From: Hyphomicrobiales bacterium
GTDB taxonomy: Bacteria > Pseudomonadota > Alphaproteobacteria > Rhizobiales > Rhizobiaceae
Direction of reading: 5' to 3'
Length of the DNA: 64,000 nucleotides
NCBI GenBank assembly: GCA_900469615.1
Contig: UBYA01000006.1
Location: 285,412 to 349,411, forward strand
Position numbers and translations under genes: made by a program
Notes under the pieces: model-generated
Databases searched by the model: none
Told to the model about the DNA's origin: nothing
What the model saw: only the letters and a program-made list of their open reading frames with translations
Part shown: positions 16,806 to 26,900 of the stretch, piece by piece
Position numbering within the stretch: the first letter of the stretch is position 1
Layout of the letters: every line of letters starts with the position of its first letter

Positions 16806-18644
16806 TTACGGGGACGGGGCGCCGAAATGATTCGGCCCGAAGCTCGGCCCCAGATTCGGCCCTCGATCGAAGCTCGAGAAGGCCGCAGTCGGATTGTCGT
16901 GTGTCGCCGCAGGAACGTCGAGATAGCTCATGATGTTCTCGACGTGGCTGACCTGGGAGCGCAGGCTGTCGAGCGACTTGCCCGTCAAATTCGTGCCGGC
17001 CGGCAATTGCGCCGTCAGCGGGTTTTCGTAGCGTCCGTTGACGCGCAGCTCGTAGTACAGATGCGGGCCGGTGGAATAGCCCGTCGAGCCGACATAGGCG
17101 ATGACCTGCCCCTGCGTGACTCTCTGGCCGACGCGCAGATCCGATGGTGTCGCCGAAATATGGGCATAGGTGGTCTCGTAGCCGCCGTCATGGCGAATGC
17201 GGACATATTTGCCGTAGCCGGTTTCCCAGGAAATCTTCTCGACGACGCCGTCGCCGGCCGCCTGGATGGGGCTGCCCATCGGAGCGCGGAAGTCGACACC
17301 GTTGTGGAATTTCTTCACGCCGAGAATGGGATGGATGCGCCATGCGAAGCCATCGCCGAGCTTGCCGTTCGGCACGGGACGGTGCACGAGCGACTTTGCG
17401 ATCGAGTGGCCGCCTTCGTCGTAGAATTCCGAAGTGCCTTCGCCGTCATTCTTGTGCAGATAGAAGCGGTGCGTATCGCCATCGGCATGGAACTCGATGA
17501 ACATCAGCTCGTTGCGGCCGTCATCGGCCTTGCGGAAGAGCAGGTCGACGCTGTCGGGCGCATCGTCGGCGCTGGCCAGGGAAATGCCCTTGGCCTTGGC
17601 GAGCTTGATGAGCTGCGAGGCGTATTCCTTGCTGAGCCCGGCTCTTTCGAGCTTGGAGCTGACGGCCTCCTCGTCCCGGTCGTCGACATCCTTGAGATCG
17701 ACGGCGGCGACCTCCGAGGAGGAAGGAGCCTCCGCCTGGCTTTCGCTGTAGAGCGTGGAAAACAGGCTGTCGTTCGCCATCGGCACGAAGCTGTCGGCAT
17801 CGTCGCGGGCGACCACCCGCTCCGGAGTCTTCTCGCCGCTCAAGCGGGCCATGACCAGCTTCGGGCGGGCATTGGGACCCTTCTTTTCGAGCAGCAGTTC
17901 CAGGCTGTCGCCGGGTGAAACGGTATCGGTCTCGAGGGCGCGCTGCAGCTCGTCGCCGGCATCGCTGCTGAGGCCGGCTGAGGCAAGAATATCCTGCAGG
18001 TCCTGCTTGTCCTTCGGCATGGAGACCAGCCGGCGGAATTCCCGGCCCTGCTCGCCGGTGGTGGCCCTCGACACGCTGACGTTCAGCGGCACGCCGCGAA
18101 CAGGGAAGCGGGAGCGGCGGACGGCGTCGTAATGCGTCTTTTGCGGATAGATGCCGTGGCGGATATCCGAAAGCGACGGCGGTGAAAACACGACGTTCTC
18201 AGCCTGCTCGCCGCCATAGGATGCGTTGATGGGGCCGGCATTGTCGCGAGCGGCCGCCACCTCGTCCGATTTGAAGACCAGCGTCGTGCGGTGATAGGTG
18301 AAGATGCGGGTCTCGCCGCTCGACATCTTCTCCGCCACCTGCGCGAAGCGGGCACCGTCGAAGCGCTGTTTCGGAGCCAGTCGCTCGCTCTTGTGCATCG
18401 CCGGCTGCGATGGGGCCAGTTGTGCCGTATGCATCGGTACGGCCTGCTCGATCGTATGACGGGCCAAAAGCGGATAGAGCACCGTTGCCAGGAGGCCGAA
18501 GGAGGCGGTGCCTGCCAGACCTATGACGATCAGGTGGCGCAGATGGGCGGAACGGGGCAGAAACGGAACGTGAAATTCATGATGCGGCCGCGCCTGGATA
18601 GCAGCCTCTGCAGGAAATTGGACGCGCAATGGACTTTCGGCCAT
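16806..18644 (-). CDS. M23-fold (LytM) peptidoglycan-associated membrane protein with altered zinc site
   Basis: A 612-residue bitopic protein: a short cytoplasmic N-terminus, one membrane segment near residues 38-60 (LIVIGLAGTASFGLLATVLY), a long periplasmic middle region with repeated SAGLSSDAGDELQRAL/ERAGLSKEYASQLIKLAK helical segments and LysM-like spacing, and an M23 domain around residues 430-545. The first zinc motif HNGVD and the catalytic His in TTYAHISA are present. The usual HxH motif reads GPHLYYEL, so the second His, normally a zinc ligand, is Tyr. It may therefore be a non-catalytic activator like EnvC or DipM, or bind zinc differently. It is flanked by short gene-free stretches and has no operon partner. 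Confidence 0.88.
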   Translation of the reverse strand: MAESPLRVQFPAEAAIQARPHHEFHVPFLPRSAHLRHLIVIGLAGTASFGLLATVLYPLLARHTIEQAVPMHTAQLAPSQPAMHKSERLAPKQRFDGARFAQVAEKMSSGETRIFTYHRTTLVFKSDEVAAARDNAGPINASYGGEQAENVVFSPPSLSDIRHGIYPQKTHYDAVRRSRFPVRGVPLNVSVSRATTGEQGREFRRLVSMPKDKQDLQDILASAGLSSDAGDELQRALETDTVSPGDSLELLLEKKGPNARPKLVMARLSGEKTPERVVARDDADSFVPMANDSLFSTLYSESQAEAPSSSEVAAVDLKDVDDRDEEAVSSKLERAGLSKEYASQLIKLAKAKGISLASADDAPDSVDLLFRKADDGRNELMFIEFHADGDTHRFYLHKNDGEGTSEFYDEGGHSIAKSLVHRPVPNGKLGDGFAWRIHPILGVKKFHNGVDFRAPMGSPIQAAGDGVVEKISWETGYGKYVRIRHDGGYETTYAHISATPSDLRVGQRVTQGQVIAYVGSTGYSTGPHLYYELRVNGRYENPLTAQLPAGTNLTGKSLDSLRSQVSHVENIMSYLDVPAATHDNPTAAFSSFDRGPNLGPSFGPNHFGAPSP

Positions 18645-18776
18645 GAAATGAGGAACCCTGCAGATTGCGGTGGGCCCAAACTAGGGCAAATCATGGCAAA
18701 ATCTGGGCAAATATTACGAGTCCGTTAATTGCCGTGAGCATCCACAGGTCCAGATTCGCGCGTTCCGCGTGATTCG

Positions 18777-20135
18777 TCAACCGAAGATGGTGTCGTAGAG
18801 CAGCTTGAAGTTCAGCACGAGAATGATCGCCGCAACGATCCACGAAAGGATGGCAATGCTTCGGGAGACGGTGAAACTGCCCATTTTCTCGCGGTTTGTC
18901 ACAAACTGGACCAGGGGAATGACCGCGAAAGGCAGCTGCATGGAGAGCACGACCTGGCTGAGGACGAGCAGATCGGCAGTGCCTTTTTCACCATAAATGG
19001 CGGTCACGAACACAACCGGAATAATTGCGAGGCTTCGGGTCAAAAGTCGTCTTGCCCAGTGCGGAATCCGCAGCCGCAGGAAGCCTTCCATCACGATTTG
19101 CCCGGCAAGCGTTGCCGTCACGGTCGAATTGAGCCCGGAGGCGAGCAGCGCCACGGCAAACAAAGTGGATGCGATGCCGAGGCCGAGCAGCGGCGACAGC
19201 AATTCGTAAGCCTGGCCGATTTCGGCGACATCGGCATGGCCGCTGTTGTGGAAGGCGGCGGCGGCGACGATCAGGATCGCGGCGTTGACGAACAGCGCCA
19301 GCATCAGGGCGACCGTGCTGTCGACGGTTGCCCATTTGATGGCGTCGCGGCGGCCTTCCTCCGTGCGCTTGTAGGCGCGGGTCTGCACGATCGAGGAATG
19401 CAGATAGAGATTATGCGGCATGACCGTCGCGCCGATGATGCCCATGGCGATGTAGAGCATCGCGTGATTGGTGACGATTTCGGGCGTGGGGACGAAGCCG
19501 TGAAGGATCGCGGCGACCGGCGGTGCGGCGGCGGCGATCTGGATCGCGAAACAGGTGGCAATGACGATCAACAGCGCGATCACGAACGCTTCGAGATAGC
19601 GAAAACCCCTGCTCATCAGGAGCAGCAGCAGAAAGGCGTCGAGCGCGGTGATCAGCGCGCCGCCGATCAGCGGGATTCCGAACAGGAGCTGTAGCGCGAT
19701 CGCCGTGCCGATGACTTCGGCAAGGTCGCAGGCGATGATCGCAAGCTCGCAGGCAAGCCAGAGCGCCAGATTGACAGGGCGCGGATAGTGGTCGCGACAG
19801 GCCTGGGCGAGATCCCGGCCGGTGGCGATGCCGAGCCTGGCCGACAGCGCCTGCAGCAGGATCGCCATCAGGTTCGAGAGCATTATGACGGTAAGGAGCG
19901 TATAGCCGAACTGCGCACCACCGGCGAGGTCCGTCGCCCAGTTGCCAGGGTCCATGTAGCCGACGGAAATCATGTAGCCCGGCCCGACAAACGCGATCAG
20001 GCGTCGAATCCAGCTGCCGGTGTGGGGCACCTTAACCGTGGCGTTGACTTCGGGAAGGCTCGGACATTCGTCCTCGTCACGAGAGGCGAATTTCCATGCG
20101 CGCTGTCGGGCTGCGGCTTCCTGAATCTGCGTCAT
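18777..20135 (-). CDS. mntH: Nramp family divalent metal (Mn2+/Fe2+) transporter MntH
   Basis: A 452-residue proton-coupled Mn2+ importer of the inner membrane with about 11-12 hydrophobic segments. The first-helix metal motif [10 protein letters not shown] and the sixth-helix motif [10 protein letters not shown] are intact. The ATG at 20135 is chosen because it follows GGAG and the cytoplasmic tail then has a usual length; the longer open frame upstream covers promoter-like AT-rich DNA. The upstream region has A+T-rich inverted repeats that could bind Mur or MntR, as known for mntH in other alphaproteobacteria. It stands alone. Confidence 0.95.
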   Translation of the reverse strand: MTQIQEAAARQRAWKFASRDEDECPSLPEVNATVKVPHTGSWIRRLIAFVGPGYMISVGYMDPGNWATDLAGGAQFGYTLLTVIMLSNLMAILLQALSARLGIATGRDLAQACRDHYPRPVNLALWLACELAIIACDLAEVIGTAIALQLLFGIPLIGGALITALDAFLLLLLMSRGFRYLEAFVIALLIVIATCFAIQIAAAAPPVAAILHGFVPTPEIVTNHAMLYIAMGIIGATVMPHNLYLHSSIVQTRAYKRTEEGRRDAIKWATVDSTVALMLALFVNAAILIVAAAAFHNSGHADVAEIGQAYELLSPLLGLGIASTLFAVALLASGLNSTVTATLAGQIVMEGFLRLRIPHWARRLLTRSLAIIPVVFVTAIYGEKGTADLLVLSQVVLSMQLPFAVIPLVQFVTNREKMGSFTVSRSIAILSWIVAAIILVLNFKLLYDTIFG

Positions 20136-20202
20136 GCGGGGCTCCGGGGGAGGGTCTGATTGTGCGGTTACTAAATAAATATGCCAGATAACAGATTTAT
20201 GC

Positions 20203-20215
20203 AATATGCTATATT
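20203..20215. promoter_or_regulatory. Candidate metal-regulator site upstream of mntH
   Basis: AATAT-GCT-ATATT is an inverted repeat in the AT-rich region 68 bases upstream of the mntH start. It lies where a Mur or MntR site would be expected, but it does not match a consensus I can state with confidence. Confidence 0.3.
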
Positions 20216-20486
20216 TTATGGTTTTGGCACTTTTGGCGAGCGAAATACCTCGCTACCCGGCCTTTTCAGGCGGAAGTGGCGGTCCTGCTCATGGGGGGAA
20301 TGCAGTTCGCATGGGAAAGGCAGAGTTGCCGGAACGGCTGCGTTTTTCGCAGGGTAATCGTAGTTCCCGGACGGAGGGGTTGGCCGGCTGGCGGGTGAAT
20401 GTCCGGGTATGTCGCGAGGGCTCGGGTCGCGCTTTTGCGCGTGAACGCGGATAACAGGCTCGCGTTTGAGCCTGGAAGCCAACAGA

Positions 20487-20518
20487 CATTCCGCCGCGCC
20501 TCGAGCTGCGGCGGAATG
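20487..20518 (-). terminator. Hairpin downstream of kynA
   Basis: CATTCCGCCGC pairs perfectly with GCGGCGGAATG (11-base stem, loop containing CTCGAG). It begins 17 bases after the kynA stop. On the minus strand no T run follows, while on the plus strand CGTTTTC follows, so it could be a factor-assisted terminator or work in either direction. Confidence 0.6.
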
Positions 20519-20534
20519 CGTTTTCAGTCAGCGC

Positions 20535-21284
20535 CTATTCGGCGGCGTCGTGCCTGGAAATGGAATCGCGAACGACGCCGTATTGGCTGCCCCAGCGATC
20601 GGTCATGTCGGCGCGGATATCCCATAGGTCAGGGAAGAAGCGATGGCGCGTGCCGGCCTGCAGTAGTTCGACCGGGCGTCCCTTCAGCGATTTCGAGCCG
20701 AGGCCGATGGAGCGCTGGATAAGATAGATGTGGTTGGCGCGGAATTTCTGGAACAGCTCGTCATATTCCACCAGCGCCTCGGCAACCACGTAGCTGTCGC
20801 CGTGATCGTATCTGCCATCATAGATGTCCGCGACGGTCAGCCCGGCCGCATCGAGATAATTTGCCTTGAAGGCGTGCCAGAGATCCGGCGGCATGCGCAG
20901 TAAAAGCCCGAAACCGGGCGATTCCTGGCCGCTGCCGTTGCCGAGCTGCAGGCGGATTTCCTGATATTCCTTGGGCGACATGGTTTCGAGAAGGTCGAGC
21001 TGGGCGGTCATCATGCGCATGATCCGGTGCACGCGGCCCATGAGCGTCACGACGCGGTGCGTGTCGTGCTTTTCCAGGAAGTCGATGACATCGACCAGCG
21101 TATAGGCCATGAGCTTCATCCAGAGCTCTTCCACCTGATGAACGATCTGGAACTGCAATTCATCGCCGTTGACCATGCCGCTCAACGGCTTCTGACAGGC
21201 GAGCAGCTTGTCGCATTGCAGGTAAACGCCATAGTCGCGCATCTCGGGCGCCTCGATGCGCGCGTAATAATCTTTCTTCTGCAT
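20535..21284 (-). CDS. kynA: Tryptophan 2,3-dioxygenase
   Basis: A 249-residue heme enzyme that opens the indole ring of L-tryptophan to N-formylkynurenine, the first step of the kynurenine pathway. Family features are YLQCDKLLACQKPLSG, the active-site FQIVHQVEELWMKL segment, and the C-terminal RHRFFPDLWDIRADM region. The ATG at 21284 follows AAGGGAAC and gives the expected N-terminus; an in-frame ATG 27 codons upstream falls in the regulatory region. Length is short but normal for bacterial forms. No kynB/kynU lies nearby, so the rest of the pathway must be elsewhere. A divergent Lrp/AsnC-type gene probably controls it. Confidence 0.93.
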   Translation of the reverse strand: MQKKDYYARIEAPEMRDYGVYLQCDKLLACQKPLSGMVNGDELQFQIVHQVEELWMKLMAYTLVDVIDFLEKHDTHRVVTLMGRVHRIMRMMTAQLDLLETMSPKEYQEIRLQLGNGSGQESPGFGLLLRMPPDLWHAFKANYLDAAGLTVADIYDGRYDHGDSYVVAEALVEYDELFQKFRANHIYLIQRSIGLGSKSLKGRPVELLQAGTRHRFFPDLWDIRADMTDRWGSQYGVVRDSISRHDAAE

Positions 21285-21345
21285 CTTCGTTCCCTTTTTA
21301 TTCCGGCTCTCGGCCGCCAAGCATGTTTGCTCATGTTCAAGGATA

Positions 21346-21355
21346 CGAAATTTCG
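21346..21355. promoter_or_regulatory. Candidate Lrp/AsnC operator between kynA and its regulator
   Basis: CGAAATTTCG is a perfect palindrome in the 152-base divergent gap, and a related TTCGAAATT occurs about 30 bases further right. AT-rich palindromes in phase are typical of Lrp/AsnC binding; the assignment comes from context. Confidence 0.4.
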
Positions 21356-21436
21356 GTCTGAACATTGTTTCTATTTGTCATTCGAAATTGAAGAAATAGA
21401 GTACGATCGGGCATATTTTACATTTTGGAGAGAACG

Positions 21437-21907
21437 ATGGAGCTGGACGCACTCGACCACAAGATCATTACGGCGCTCGAGGCCGATGCGCGCATCTCGT
21501 TTGCGGCGCTTGCCGATCTGGCCGGCCTCAGCAAGACGCCCTGCTGGAAGCGGGTGAAGGCGCTGGAGGAAGCCGGGGTGATCAAGGGGTACAGGACGCT
21601 CCTCGACCCGGCCCGGCTCGGCTTCGGGCTGGAAGCCTTCGTGCAGGTGTCGATCGATGTCGAGCGCTTCGACGCCTTCGAGGCCGCCGTGCGCCGGCAC
21701 CCGCTGATCTGGCGCTGCCATGCCACGACGGGCGAAGCCGACTATCTCCTGCATATCCTGGCGACCGACATGGCCTCGCTCGATCGATTGCTTCGGCAGG
21801 AGCTGAACCGGCTGCCCGGCGTGCGTCACACCGTCACGTCGATGTCGACGCGGGAGATCAAGTCGGACATTTCGCTGGCCGAGGCCATGCGGCACGCCGG
21901 CGGGTAA
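21437..21907 (+). CDS. Lrp/AsnC family transcriptional regulator
   Basis: A 156-residue regulator. The N-terminal helix-turn-helix is about residues 18-45 (FAALADLAGLSKTPCWKRVK), followed by the RAM/AsnC ligand domain. The start at 21437 is preferred over a slightly earlier in-frame ATG because GGAG lies six bases upstream. It is divergent from kynA and is most likely a tryptophan- or amino-acid-responsive regulator of that gene. Its stop at 21907 directly abuts the stop of the convergent TetR gene. Confidence 0.92.
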   Translation: MELDALDHKIITALEADARISFAALADLAGLSKTPCWKRVKALEEAGVIKGYRTLLDPARLGFGLEAFVQVSIDVERFDAFEAAVRRHPLIWRCHATTGEADYLLHILATDMASLDRLLRQELNRLPGVRHTVTSMSTREIKSDISLAEAMRHAGG

Positions 21908-22531
21908 CTACCGGCCCTCGCCGCGTCGCATGGAGCCGACGAGGCTGCGGATGAGCCGCTCGCCGACATCGACCAGGGGGAAGGATTTGTCCGAGCGAAG
22001 CCACTCGGCAAGCAGGCCGTTCATCGAGCATTGGATGCCGCGGGCGGCGGCGTCGACGGTCCATAGCGGTGCGAGCGTATTGCGCTCATGGGCCATCTCG
22101 ATCAGCTTCTGCAATTTACCGAACATCTCGTCATTGGCGGTGATGATGCGCTGGGCCGCGTCGGTCAGATGCTCCGTGAACTCGCAGCCGAGGATCATGA
22201 TGGCAAAGACGCGCTGCTGGTGCTCGTCCTCGGCGAGGATCTGCAGAACTTCGACGGCGCCCTGCTCGATGAGTCCGAGGGGGTCGTCATGCCCATGCTC
22301 GATCGCATAATCGACGATTGCCTCTTGCGGCAGGCGGATTTCGCTATGCAGCGCCGTCAGGACTTCGGCCTTGTCCTTGAAATGCCAGTAGATCGCGCCG
22401 CGCGTTACGCCGGCGCGCTTGGCGATCTTTTCGAGGCTCGAGCCGCTGACGCCGTTTTCATAAAAAATTTCGGCAGCGGCAGTGAGGACTTCCTCCCTGG
22501 TCCTGGCTGCATCTTCCTTCGTTCTGCGCAT
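21908..22531 (-). CDS. TetR family repressor of the adjacent RND pump (AcrR/TtgR type)
   Basis: A 207-residue regulator with the AcrR-type helix-turn-helix (KEDAARTREEVLTAAAEIFY, IAKRAGVTRGAIYWHFKDKAE) and a large hydrophobic ligand domain (C-terminal TetR of the AcrR class). The ATG at 22531 has an AGGAAGAG site. It is divergent from an RND adaptor/permease operon, and the gap holds a 24-base palindrome that closely follows known TtgR/AcrR-type operators. It should release that operator when it binds drugs or plant phenolics; the ligand is inference. Confidence 0.92.
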   Translation of the reverse strand: MRRTKEDAARTREEVLTAAAEIFYENGVSGSSLEKIAKRAGVTRGAIYWHFKDKAEVLTALHSEIRLPQEAIVDYAIEHGHDDPLGLIEQGAVEVLQILAEDEHQQRVFAIMILGCEFTEHLTDAAQRIITANDEMFGKLQKLIEMAHERNTLAPLWTVDAAARGIQCSMNGLLAEWLRSDKSFPLVDVGERLIRSLVGSMRRGEGR

Positions 22532-22660
22532 GCTCTTCCTTAAATTTCCGCGGGCGAAACGGGGATTTCGCCTCGCTATATCTCGTTGTTTTCATGAAAT
22601 AATATCTGGGAGCCGCAAATGGTTCCCGGTATCGGGCATGGAAGTCACGTCGATTTGATA

Positions 22661-22690
22661 TTTACAATCATTCATGTATGTTTGTATATT
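22661..22690 (+). promoter_or_regulatory. Promoter of the TetR-controlled RND operon
   Basis: TTTACA (22661-22666) and TATATT (22685-22690) with an 18-base spacer form a good sigma-70-type promoter 41 bases before the adaptor ATG. The spacer is almost fully occupied by the palindrome at 22663-22686, so repressor binding would block RNA polymerase. Confidence 0.7.
22663..22686. promoter_or_regulatory. TetR-family operator (AcrR/TtgR-like)
   Basis: The 24-base imperfect palindrome has half-sites TACAATCATTCA and TGTATGTTTGTA; 20 of 24 positions are symmetric. The pattern TACAA-CAT-CATG-ATG-TTGTA resembles operators described for TtgR/AcrR-type repressors. It overlaps the promoter and lies between the divergent tetR and RND adaptor genes. 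Confidence 0.75.
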
Positions 22691-22730
22691 GCGACGCAAC
22701 AAAAATGTCGAATCCCGCGGTGATTTTCCC

Positions 22731-23900
22731 ATGACGACGCATAAATCCCTCCTTCTGCGCAGCGGTCTCGTTGCGGCCGGCCTGCTCCTTTTCTGCGCAA
22801 CCCCCTCCCTTGCGCAGCAGGCCGGACAGATGCCGCCGCCGCAGGTGACGGTGGTCGACGTCAAGTCCCAGACCGTGGCGCTCTCCTACGAATATGCTGC
22901 GCGCATATCAGCCTTTAGGCAAGTCGATGTGCGGGCCCGCGTCGGCGGTATCCTGTTGAAAAGAAACTTTGTCGAAGGCGCCGAAGTGAAAGCCGGCGAC
23001 GTGCTCTTCCTGATCGACCCGGCGTCCTATCAGGCCGCACTCGCACAGGCCAGGGCGCAGCTTCAGCAGGCGCAGGCGCAGCTCGAACAGGCGCAGCGCG
23101 AGGAAAAGCGCAACATCAACCTCTTCGGCCAGAACGCCGCGACGCAAAAGGCTCGCGACGACGCCATTTCGGCACGCCAGCTGGCGGAAGCATCGGTGGC
23201 CGCCGCCGAAGCGCAGGTGCAGACGGCGCAGCTCAATCTCGACTACACGCAAGTCACAGCCCCTGTCGGCGGCATTACCAGCCTGGAACAGGTCTCCGAA
23301 GGCAGCCTGATCGGCACGACGGGCGATACCGGCCTGCTGACCAGCATCACGCAGCTCGATCCCGTCTATGTCAATTTCTCCTTCTCGGATGCCGAAGCCG
23401 CCGAAGTGCGCCGGCTGATCGACATGAAGAAAGCCAAGGGCGAGGCCCCCAATCTCGGCGTCAAGATTTCCTTCGGCGACGGCACGACCTACGATCATGA
23501 CGGCATGGTCGACTTCACCTCGTCCACCATCGACGTGTCGACCGGCACGCTGCAGGCCCGCGCCGTGGTCGACAATCCCGACCGCCGCCTGCTGCCGGGC
23601 CAGTTCGTGCGTGCGAAGGTAACGGGCGTTTCGCTCGACAACGCCATCACCATCCCGGAAGTGGCGCTGATGCAGAGCCCGCAGGGCCAGTTCGTCTACA
23701 CGATCGACCAGGAAGGCAAGGCGCACATCAACCCCGTGACGCTCGGCCAGAAGGTCGGCAGCAGCTGGCTGGTGCTCTCCGGCCTCAAGGCCGGCGACAA
23801 GCTGATCACCGAAGGCATCATCAAGGTGCGTCCCGGCGCACCGGTGCAGGCGACGGCGGATGCAACGCCCAAGGACACGAACAAGGTGGCGCAGAACTGA
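22731..23900 (+). CDS. RND efflux periplasmic adaptor (AcrA/MexA type)
   Basis: A 389-residue membrane-fusion protein linking an RND pump to an outer-membrane channel. It has a Sec signal peptide (ending near PSLAQQ), lipoyl/barrel-sandwich halves ([20 protein letters not shown] and the TAPVGGI segment), a coiled-coil hairpin rich in Ala, Gln and Glu at about residues 105-175, and a C-terminal beta-barrel ([13 protein letters not shown]). There is no lipobox cysteine, unlike AcrA of enterics. The ATG at 22731 directly precedes the signal peptide, with only a weak ribosome binding site. The stop TGA overlaps the permease ATG by one base. Confidence 0.93.
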   Translation: MTTHKSLLLRSGLVAAGLLLFCATPSLAQQAGQMPPPQVTVVDVKSQTVALSYEYAARISAFRQVDVRARVGGILLKRNFVEGAEVKAGDVLFLIDPASYQAALAQARAQLQQAQAQLEQAQREEKRNINLFGQNAATQKARDDAISARQLAEASVAAAEAQVQTAQLNLDYTQVTAPVGGITSLEQVSEGSLIGTTGDTGLLTSITQLDPVYVNFSFSDAEAAEVRRLIDMKKAKGEAPNLGVKISFGDGTTYDHDGMVDFTSSTIDVSTGTLQARAVVDNPDRRLLPGQFVRAKVTGVSLDNAITIPEVALMQSPQGQFVYTIDQEGKAHINPVTLGQKVGSSWLVLSGLKAGDKLITEGIIKVRPGAPVQATADATPKDTNKVAQN

Positions 23901-26900
23901 TGTTGGGCAACAGATTCTTCATCGACCGCCCCGTTTTCGCGGCGGTGATCTCGATCGTCATCCTGCTTGCAGGCGCCGTCTGCCTGCGCATCCTGCCGAT
24001 CGCGCAATATCCGGAACTGACGCCGCCGCAGGTGGTTGTCACCGCGACCTATCCCGGCGCCAGCGCCGAGACGGTGGCGCAGACCGTCGCCGCGCCGCTC
24101 GAGCAGCAGATCAACGGCGTCGAAAACATGCTCTACATGCAGTCGACGAACTCCAACAGCGGCTCGATGCAGATCACGGTGACGTTCGCGCTCGGCACCG
24201 ACCCGGACCAGGCTGCGATCAACGTCAACAACCGCGTGCAGCGCGCCGTCTCCACCCTGCCGCAGGACGTGACGCGGCTGGGCGTCGTCGTCACCAAGCG
24301 CTCGACGTCGATCCTCGGCTTCATCGCCATGTATTCGACCGACAGCCGCTACGACCGCACCTATGTCGGCAATTACGCGCTGCTCAACGTCGTCGACGAT
24401 CTCAAGCGCATTCCGGGCGTCGGCGATGTCAACCTGCTCGGCGACATCGACTATTCGATGCGTATCTGGCTGCGGCCGGACAAGCTCGCGCAGTACGATC
24501 TGACGCCGAGCGATGTCGCGACCGCCATCCAGGAGCAGAACTCACAGTTTGCCGCCGGCCGTTTCGGCGACCAGCCGAGCAACAATCCGCAGGCCTTCAC
24601 CTATACCGTGACGACGCAGGGGCGCTTGCCCGACGTCGACGCCTTCGGCGAAATCATCCTGCGTTCGACCGCCAATGCCGCAACGCTGCGGTTGAAGGAT
24701 GTGGCTCGCATCGAGCTCGGCACCAAGAGCTATTCGGTTCAAAGCAGCCTCAACGGCACGCCGGCGATCCCGATCGCCGTCTATCTGCAGCCGGGCGCCA
24801 ATGCCCTGAACACGATGAAGGCGCTGAAGTCGCGTCTGGACGAGCTGCAGACGTCGTTTCCGCACGGCATCGCCTATGAGATCCCCTACGACACGACGAA
24901 GTTCATCCAGGTATCGATCGAGGAGGTGATCCACACCTTCATCGAAGCGATCCTGCTCGTGGTCATCGTCGTTTTCGTCTTCCTTCAGAACTGGCGGGCG
25001 ACGCTGATCCCCATCATCGCCGTGCCGATCTCGATCATCGGGACGTTCGCCGGCATGTATCTGCTCGGATTCTCGATCAACCTGCTTACGCTGTTCGGCC
25101 TGGTGCTGGCGATCGGTATCGTCGTCGACGATGCCATCGTCGTGCTCGAAAACGTCGAACGCCTGATGTCGACGGAGAAGCTTTCGCCGAAGAAGGCGGC
25201 CATCAAGGCGATGGGCGAAGTGACCGGCCCGGTCATCGCCATCGTGCTCGTGCTCTGCGCGGTGTTCATTCCGGTCTCCTTCATGGGCGGCCTGGCCGGC
25301 CAGATGTACAAGCAGTTCGCCGTCACCATCGCGATCTCGGTTACGCTTTCCGGCATCGTCGCACTGACGTTGACGCCGGCGCTCTGCGCGCTGATCCTGA
25401 AGCCCGGCCATCATGAGCCGGTGCTGCCGTTCCGCATCTTCAACCGCGCCTTCGACCGGCTGACGCAGGGCTATGCCGCCGGCGTCGCCTTCTTCCTGAA
25501 GCGCGTCATTGTCGGCTGCGTGCTGGTGGCCGGCCTGCTCGGCGTGACCGGCTATCTGTTCTATACGCTGCCGGGTTCGCTGGTGCCGGACGAAGACCAG
25601 GGGGCGCTGTTCCAGATCGCCATCCTGCCGCCGGCCGCCTCGCTGACCCGCACGCAGGCCGTCATGGATCAGGCCATGGTCAATACCCAGAAGCTGCCGG
25701 GCGTCGAGAACGTCTTTGCGGTCTCGGGCTTCGATCTTCTGTCCGGCGGCCTGAAGAGCAGCGCCGGCGTCGCCTTCGTGACGCTGAAGGACTGGAGCGA
25801 GCGCAAGACGCCGGAACTCGATGCCCGCAATCTCGCCGGCCCGATCATCGGCGCCAACATGGGCATCAAGGATGCCATGGTGCTTGCCTTCAACCCGCCG
25901 CCGATCATGGGCCTTTCGACGACGGGCGGCTTCGAAGTCTATCTGCAGGACCGCAGCGGCAAGGGCGTCTCGGGGCTTTCCGATGAAGCTCAGAAACTTG
26001 TGGCGGCTGCCTCCAAGCGGCCGGAGCTTGCCGGTGTCCGCACCACGCTCGACACCAATGTTCCGCAGTTCCGCGCCGATCTCGACCGCGAGAAGGCCAA
26101 GGCGCTCGGCGTGCCGATCAACTCGGTCTTCGACGCCATGCAGGCGACCTTCGGCAGCCTCTACGTGAACGACTTCACGCTTTACGGGCGCAACTATCAG
26201 GTCAACCTGCAGTCGGAAGCGCCGTTCCGCGAATCGCCCGACGATCTGCGCCAGGTGTTCGTCCGCTCCGACAGCGGCAAGATGATCCCGCTCGATACAC
26301 TCATCAAGGTGACGCGCACCATCGGCCCGGACCAGCTCGAACGCTACAACGCCTTCAATGCCGCCAAGATCACCGGCAACCCGGCGCCCGGCTATACGTC
26401 CGGCGATGCGATCAAGGCGATGCAGCAGGTGGCGGCGGAAACCCTGCCGGAAGGGTTCCAGATCGCCTGGACGGGCTCCGCCTATCAGGAGCTTGAAACC
26501 AGCGGCGCCGGCACGCAGGCGATGATCTTCGGCATCATCATGGTGTTCCTGATCCTCGCCGCGCAGTATGAAAAGTGGAGCCTGCCGCTCGCCGTCATCA
26601 CCGCGATCCCCTTCGCGCTGTTCGGTGCGCTGCTCGCTACCTATCTGCGCGGGCTCACCAACGACGTCTACTTCCAGATCGGCATGGTGACGCTGATCGG
26701 CCTGGCGGCAAAGAACGCCATTCTGATCGTCGAGTTCGCCGTGCTGAAGCGCAAGGAAGGCATGAGTGCGGCGGAAGCAGCACTCGAGGCGGCGCGGCTG
26801 CGCTTCCGCCCCATCGTGATGACCTCGCTCGCCTTCATCCTCGGCGTCGTGCCGCTGGCCATCAGCAGCGGCGCCGGCTCCGCCAGCCGTCATGCCATCG

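Larger units (their letters stand above)
20136..20534. other. Gene-free stretch between mntH and kynA
   Basis: This 399-base stretch holds the mntH promoter region at its left side (AT-rich, 20160-20220) and the hairpin at 20487-20518 at its right end. The middle has no convincing reading frame, and I see no conserved yybP-ykoY manganese riboswitch elements. Confidence 0.6.

Noticed and set aside
20136..20534. Possible manganese (yybP-ykoY) riboswitch or sRNA upstream of mntH
   Set aside because: No conserved riboswitch core is visible; only AT-rich inverted repeats and a terminator-like hairpin were found.
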